This document shows, one piece after another, positions 14,010 to 16,715 of a stretch of 16,715 nucleotides of DNA. The notes beneath the pieces were generated by a model, which saw only the letters and a list, made by a program, of their open reading frames with translations, was not told the origin of the DNA and did no database searches. The position numbers were made by a program, and so were the translations under genes. The first letter of the stretch is position 1. Every line of letters begins with the position of its first letter. This stretch comes from JBBCJT01 sp037190665 (lineage in GTDB: Bacteria > Pseudomonadota > Alphaproteobacteria > Acetobacterales > Acetobacteraceae), in contig JBBCJT010000022.1 of the NCBI GenBank assembly GCA_037190665.1, forward strand, positions 1 through 16,715. Reading direction: 5' to 3'.

Positions 14010-15622
14010 GCTTCCTGCTTCAGAATCTGGCGATCCTCCCCATCCTCGTGCCCCTGGTGGCGGGCGCGGTGATGATCCCGATCGACGACCAGTCCCGCCA
14101 CCTCAAGGCCGCGATCGGCCTCGCCTCGGCGCTCGGGCTCGCCGTCATCGGCGTGCTGCTGGTGCTGCGCGCGGACATGGCGGTCGAGGGCGCGGCCGCC
14201 ATCACCGTCTATCGCCTCGGCGACTGGCCGGCGATGTTCGGCATCGTGCTGGTGGTGGACCGGCTGTCCGCCGTGATGGTGCTGCTGACGGCGGTGCTCG
14301 GCCTTGCCTCGCTCACCTTCTCGCTGGCGCGGTGGCAGCGGATGGGGGCGCATTTCGATGCGCTGTTCCAGTTCCAGCTCATGGGCCTGAACGGCGCCTT
14401 CCTCACCGGCGACCTGTTCAACCTCTTCGTCTTCTTCGAGGTGCTGCTCGCCGCCTCCTACGGGCTCGCGCTGCACGGATCGGGCGTGGCGCGGGTCAAG
14501 GCGGGGCTGCACTACATCGCCATCAACCTCGCCGCCTCGCTGCTGTTCCTGATCGGCGTCAGCCTCATCTACGGCGTGGCCGGCACGCTCAGCATGGCGG
14601 ACCTCGCCGCGCGCATCCCCACGATGTCGGATGCCTACCGCCCGCTGCTGGAAGCCGGGGCCGCGATCCTCGCCGTGGCGTTCTTCATCAAGGCGGCGGC
14701 GTGGCCGGTCGGCTTCTGGCTGGTGCCCACCTACGCGGCGGCGAGCCCGCCGGCAGCCGCCATCCTGTCGATGATGAGCAAGGTCGGCGTCTATGCGCTG
14801 CTGCGGCTGTCGCTGCTGCTGTTCGACGACGAGGCGGGGCTGTCCGCGGATTTCGGCGACACCTGGCTGCTGATCGGCGGCGTGGTGACGGTGGGCTTCG
14901 GCGCGATCAGCGTGCTGGCGACGCAGGACCTGCCGCGCCTCGCCGGCGCCTGCGTGCTGATCTCATCCGGCACGCTGCTGGCGGCGATCGGCGCGGGCGA
15001 GATCCCCGTGCTCGGCGGCGCGCTCTACTATCTGGTCAGTTCCGTGCTGGCGACGGGCGCGCTGTTCCTGCTGATCGAGCTGCTCGAACGCGGCCGCGAC
15101 GTCGGTGCCGACGTGCTCGCGGTGACGATGGAGGCGTTCGGCGACGGCGAGGACGAGGAGGAGGAGGACCCCGAGGATATGGAGATCGTCATCCCCGGGA
15201 CGCTCGCGATCCTCGGCACGTGCTTCCTCGGCTGTGCGCTGGTGCTTTCCGGCCTGCCGCCGCTTTCCGGCTTCCTCGGCAAGTTCGCCCTGCTCAGCGG
15301 CGCGCTGAACCCGACCGGGACGGATGCGGGATCGACGCCGCCGTTCAGCGGCTGGGCGCTGCTGATCGTGCTCATCCTGTCGGGGTTCGCGACCGTGCTG
15401 GCGATGATGCGCGCCGGCATCCGCAACCTGTGGGCGACCGCGGACCGCGAGGTGCCCCGCGTGGGCGTCGTCGAGATCGTGCCGATCCTGTTCCTGCTGG
15501 CGCTGACCGTGGCGCTGACCGTGCAGGCGGGCCCGGCGATGCGCTTCATGGACGATGCGTCGAAGTCCCTGCACCATCCCCGCGACTACGTGCGCGACGT
15601 GCTGATCCCGGAGGGCCGGTGA
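14006..15622 (+). CDS. phaD: Mrp/Pha antiporter subunit D (NuoN/NuoM-like)
   Basis: A 538-residue NuoM/N-like subunit, full length. Expected ion-path residues are E145 (LFNLFVFFEVLLAASYG), K229 (FFIKAAAWPVGFWLVPTY), K259 (MMSKVGVYALLRL) and K426 (SGFLGKFALL). A highly acidic cytoplasmic loop, DGEDEEEEDPEDME (380-393), sits between hydrophobic segments; similar acidic loops occur in PhaD homologues. The start is GTG 14006, overlapping the phaC stop (GTGA). Upstream in-frame open sequence is shadow coding. It forms the second NADH-dehydrogenase-like proton or cation channel half of the antiporter. The stop is followed one base later by phaE. Confidence 0.93.
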   Translation: MSFLLQNLAILPILVPLVAGAVMIPIDDQSRHLKAAIGLASALGLAVIGVLLVLRADMAVEGAAAITVYRLGDWPAMFGIVLVVDRLSAVMVLLTAVLGLASLTFSLARWQRMGAHFDALFQFQLMGLNGAFLTGDLFNLFVFFEVLLAASYGLALHGSGVARVKAGLHYIAINLAASLLFLIGVSLIYGVAGTLSMADLAARIPTMSDAYRPLLEAGAAILAVAFFIKAAAWPVGFWLVPTYAAASPPAAAILSMMSKVGVYALLRLSLLLFDDEAGLSADFGDTWLLIGGVVTVGFGAISVLATQDLPRLAGACVLISSGTLLAAIGAGEIPVLGGALYYLVSSVLATGALFLLIELLERGRDVGADVLAVTMEAFGDGEDEEEEDPEDMEIVIPGTLAILGTCFLGCALVLSGLPPLSGFLGKFALLSGALNPTGTDAGSTPPFSGWALLIVLILSGFATVLAMMRAGIRNLWATADREVPRVGVVEIVPILFLLALTVALTVQAGPAMRFMDDASKSLHHPRDYVRDVLIPEGR

Positions 15623-15623
15623 G

Positions 15624-16115
15624 ATGATGCGGCGCCTGCTGCCCTATCCGCTGACCTCCGCCTTCCTGCTGCTGCTGTGGCTGATGCTCGAGCAGAGCCT
15701 CGCGCCCGGCCAGTGGATCATCGGCGGCGTTCTCGCGCTCGTCGGCGGGTGGGCGCTGGGGCTGCTGGAACCGGAGCGGACGCGCATCCGCCGCCTGCGC
15801 ACGGTGCTGGAACTGACCTGCATCGTCTTTGCCGACATCGCGCGGTCCAACCTCGCCGTGATGCGCGTCATCCTCGATATGCGCCGCAGCGACCGCACGC
15901 CGGGCTTCGTGCGCATCCCGCTGGCGCTGCGCCATCCCGGTGCGCTCGCGGCGCTGGCCTGCATCCTCACGGCGACGCCCGGCACGGCCTGGGTGCAGTT
16001 CGTGCCGGAGGACGGGGTGCTGCTGCTGCACATCCTCGACCTCGAGGACGAGACGACGTGGATCGAGATCGTGCAGGACCGATACGAGCGCCGGCTGCTG
16101 GAGATCTTCGCATGA
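15624..16115 (+). CDS. phaE: Mrp/Pha antiporter subunit E
   Basis: A 163-residue MrpE (MNHE) subunit. Two N-terminal membrane helices (about 8-26 and 31-48) are followed by a cytoplasmic domain with the family pattern FADIARSNLAVMRVIL (69-84), PGFVRIPLAL (93-102), LTATPGTAWVQF (113-124) and LLHILDLEDE (132-141). Two ATG codons stand in tandem at 15624 and 15627; the first lies one base after the phaD stop and either could be used. The stop overlaps phaF by ATGA. MrpE is needed for assembly or full activity of the complex but has no complex I homologue. Confidence 0.92.
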   Translation: MMRRLLPYPLTSAFLLLLWLMLEQSLAPGQWIIGGVLALVGGWALGLLEPERTRIRRLRTVLELTCIVFADIARSNLAVMRVILDMRRSDRTPGFVRIPLALRHPGALAALACILTATPGTAWVQFVPEDGVLLLHILDLEDETTWIEIVQDRYERRLLEIFA

Positions 16116-16393
16116 GCGCCGCGCTGCTGTGGTGGTGCCTGCTCGTCGCGCAGCTCCTGCTGGGCTTCGCGATGGGCTGCGCGAGCTGGCGGATGATCCG
16201 CGGCCCGCGCGCGCAGGACCGGGTGGTGGGGTTCGACGCGCTGTATGTCAGCGGCATGCTGCTGCTGCTGACCTTCGGCATCCGCAGCGGCACGCCGATC
16301 TATTTCGAGGCGGCGCTGATCATCGCGCTGCTCGGCTTCGTCGGCACGGTCGCGCTCGCCAAGTTCCTCATGCGCGGCGAGGTCATCGAATGA
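16112..16393 (+). CDS. phaF: Mrp/Pha antiporter subunit F
   Basis: A 93-residue small membrane subunit with three helices. The conserved loop RGPRAQDRVVGFDAL (30-44) between helix 1 and 2 includes D36 in the DR pair, conserved in MrpF. It starts at the ATG overlapping the phaE stop and ends overlapping the phaG start, both as ATGA. The longer open frame that begins at 15677 inside phaE is only a shadow extension. Function: structural part of the MrpE-F-G module that connects to the NDH-like part of the antiporter. Confidence 0.92.
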   Translation: MSAALLWWCLLVAQLLLGFAMGCASWRMIRGPRAQDRVVGFDALYVSGMLLLLTFGIRSGTPIYFEAALIIALLGFVGTVALAKFLMRGEVIE

Positions 16394-16715
16394 GGGGCGT
16401 GGCGGACCTGCCGCTCTGGGCCGCGCTGCCGGTCTGCGTGCTGCTGCTGGCGGGTGCCGCGCTCACCGCCACCGGCGCGCTCGGCCTGCTGCGCTTCCGC
16501 AGCTTCTACGAGCGGGTGCACGCGCCGACGCTGGGCACGTCCTATGGCGTCGGCTGCATCGCGATGGCCTCGATCATCTTCTTCTCGGTGCTGCAGACGC
16601 GGCTTGCGATCCACGAGCTGCTGATCGGCGTGTTCATCGTGATGACGACGCCGGTCACGCTGATGCTGGTGGCCCGCGCGGCGCTTCACCGGGACCGGCA
16701 GGAGGGGCACGATCC
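16390..16715 (+). CDS. phaG: Mrp/Pha antiporter subunit G, 3' end outside window
   Basis: No stop is reached before the window ends, so the gene is partial: 108 codons plus two bases. The translation begins MRGVADLPLWAALPVCVLLL and has the diagnostic GALGLLRFRSFYERVHAPTL followed by GTSYGVG (from residue 29), the MrpG/PhaG signature. A third helix has ELLIGVFIVMTTPVTLMLV. Usual length is about 110-130 residues, so little is probably missing. The ATG overlaps the phaF stop (ATGA), so it is part of the same operon. It completes the A-to-G set, meaning a full antiporter is encoded here. Confidence 0.9.
   Translation, partial: MRGVADLPLWAALPVCVLLLAGAALTATGALGLLRFRSFYERVHAPTLGTSYGVGCIAMASIIFFSVLQTRLAIHELLIGVFIVMTTPVTLMLVARAALHRDRQEGHD

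Noticed and set aside
1..16715. CRISPR array, toxin-antitoxin, restriction or phage defence genes
   Set aside because: No regularly spaced direct repeats and no proteins with such domains were found; every substantial gene has a household metabolic, transport or regulatory match.

Overview
The window looks like chromosomal DNA from a high-GC alphaproteobacterium. Rhodospirillales, and probably Acetobacteraceae (Roseomonas-like), is the best guess. This rests on the strongly GC-biased third codon positions, a Ros/MucR regulator, an alphaproteobacterial-type Fur without cysteine zinc sites, an OlsB ornithine-lipid acyltransferase, a Pha-type (fused A/B) Mrp antiporter, and GC-rich short-hairpin repeats of the GGGGC-NNN-GCCCC kind. 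The taxonomy is inference; no rRNA is present.

Region 1 (1-6227, + strand) is one tightly packed operon that starts before the window. It encodes the C-terminal part of an FAD/[2Fe-2S] dehydrogenase subunit (HcnB/OoxA type) and its partner FAD oxidoreductase (HcnC/OoxB/DAO type). A complete family-5 peptide/opine-type importer follows: secreted binding protein, two permeases and one DppF-like ATPase. The layout suggests uptake of an amino-acid-like or opine-like compound followed by its oxidation. Only one ATPase is visible; a DppD partner would have to lie upstream or elsewhere.

Region 2 (6228-6497) is a non-coding, nested palindromic block between convergent genes. It has three tri-loop hairpins, a 26-bp perfect inverted repeat, and three more tri-loop hairpins. 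It probably ends transcription from both sides and resembles a dispersed repeat.

Region 3 (6498-8158, - strand) is a two-gene unit: a small TusA-family protein whose stop codon overlaps the GTG start of an LctP (lactate permease) family transporter.

Region 4 (8233-10056, + strand) is regulatory and lipid-related: a MucR regulator transcribed divergently from tusA, then a Fur-family regulator overlapping olsB by GTGA.

Region 5 (10109-16715, + strand) starts with a tRNA-Arg(CCU), then an EIIA-Ntr (PtsN-like) protein, then the seven-function multisubunit monovalent cation/proton antiporter phaAB-C-D-E-F-G. Its genes overlap or abut, and the last one runs off the window end. The EIIA-Ntr/antiporter adjacency suggests, but does not prove, phosphotransfer control of cation homeostasis.

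Nothing here is clearly a new defence or mobile system. The items most worth a second look are the composite palindrome, the TusA-LctP pair, the EIIA-Ntr/Mrp linkage and the dehydrogenase/importer operon.
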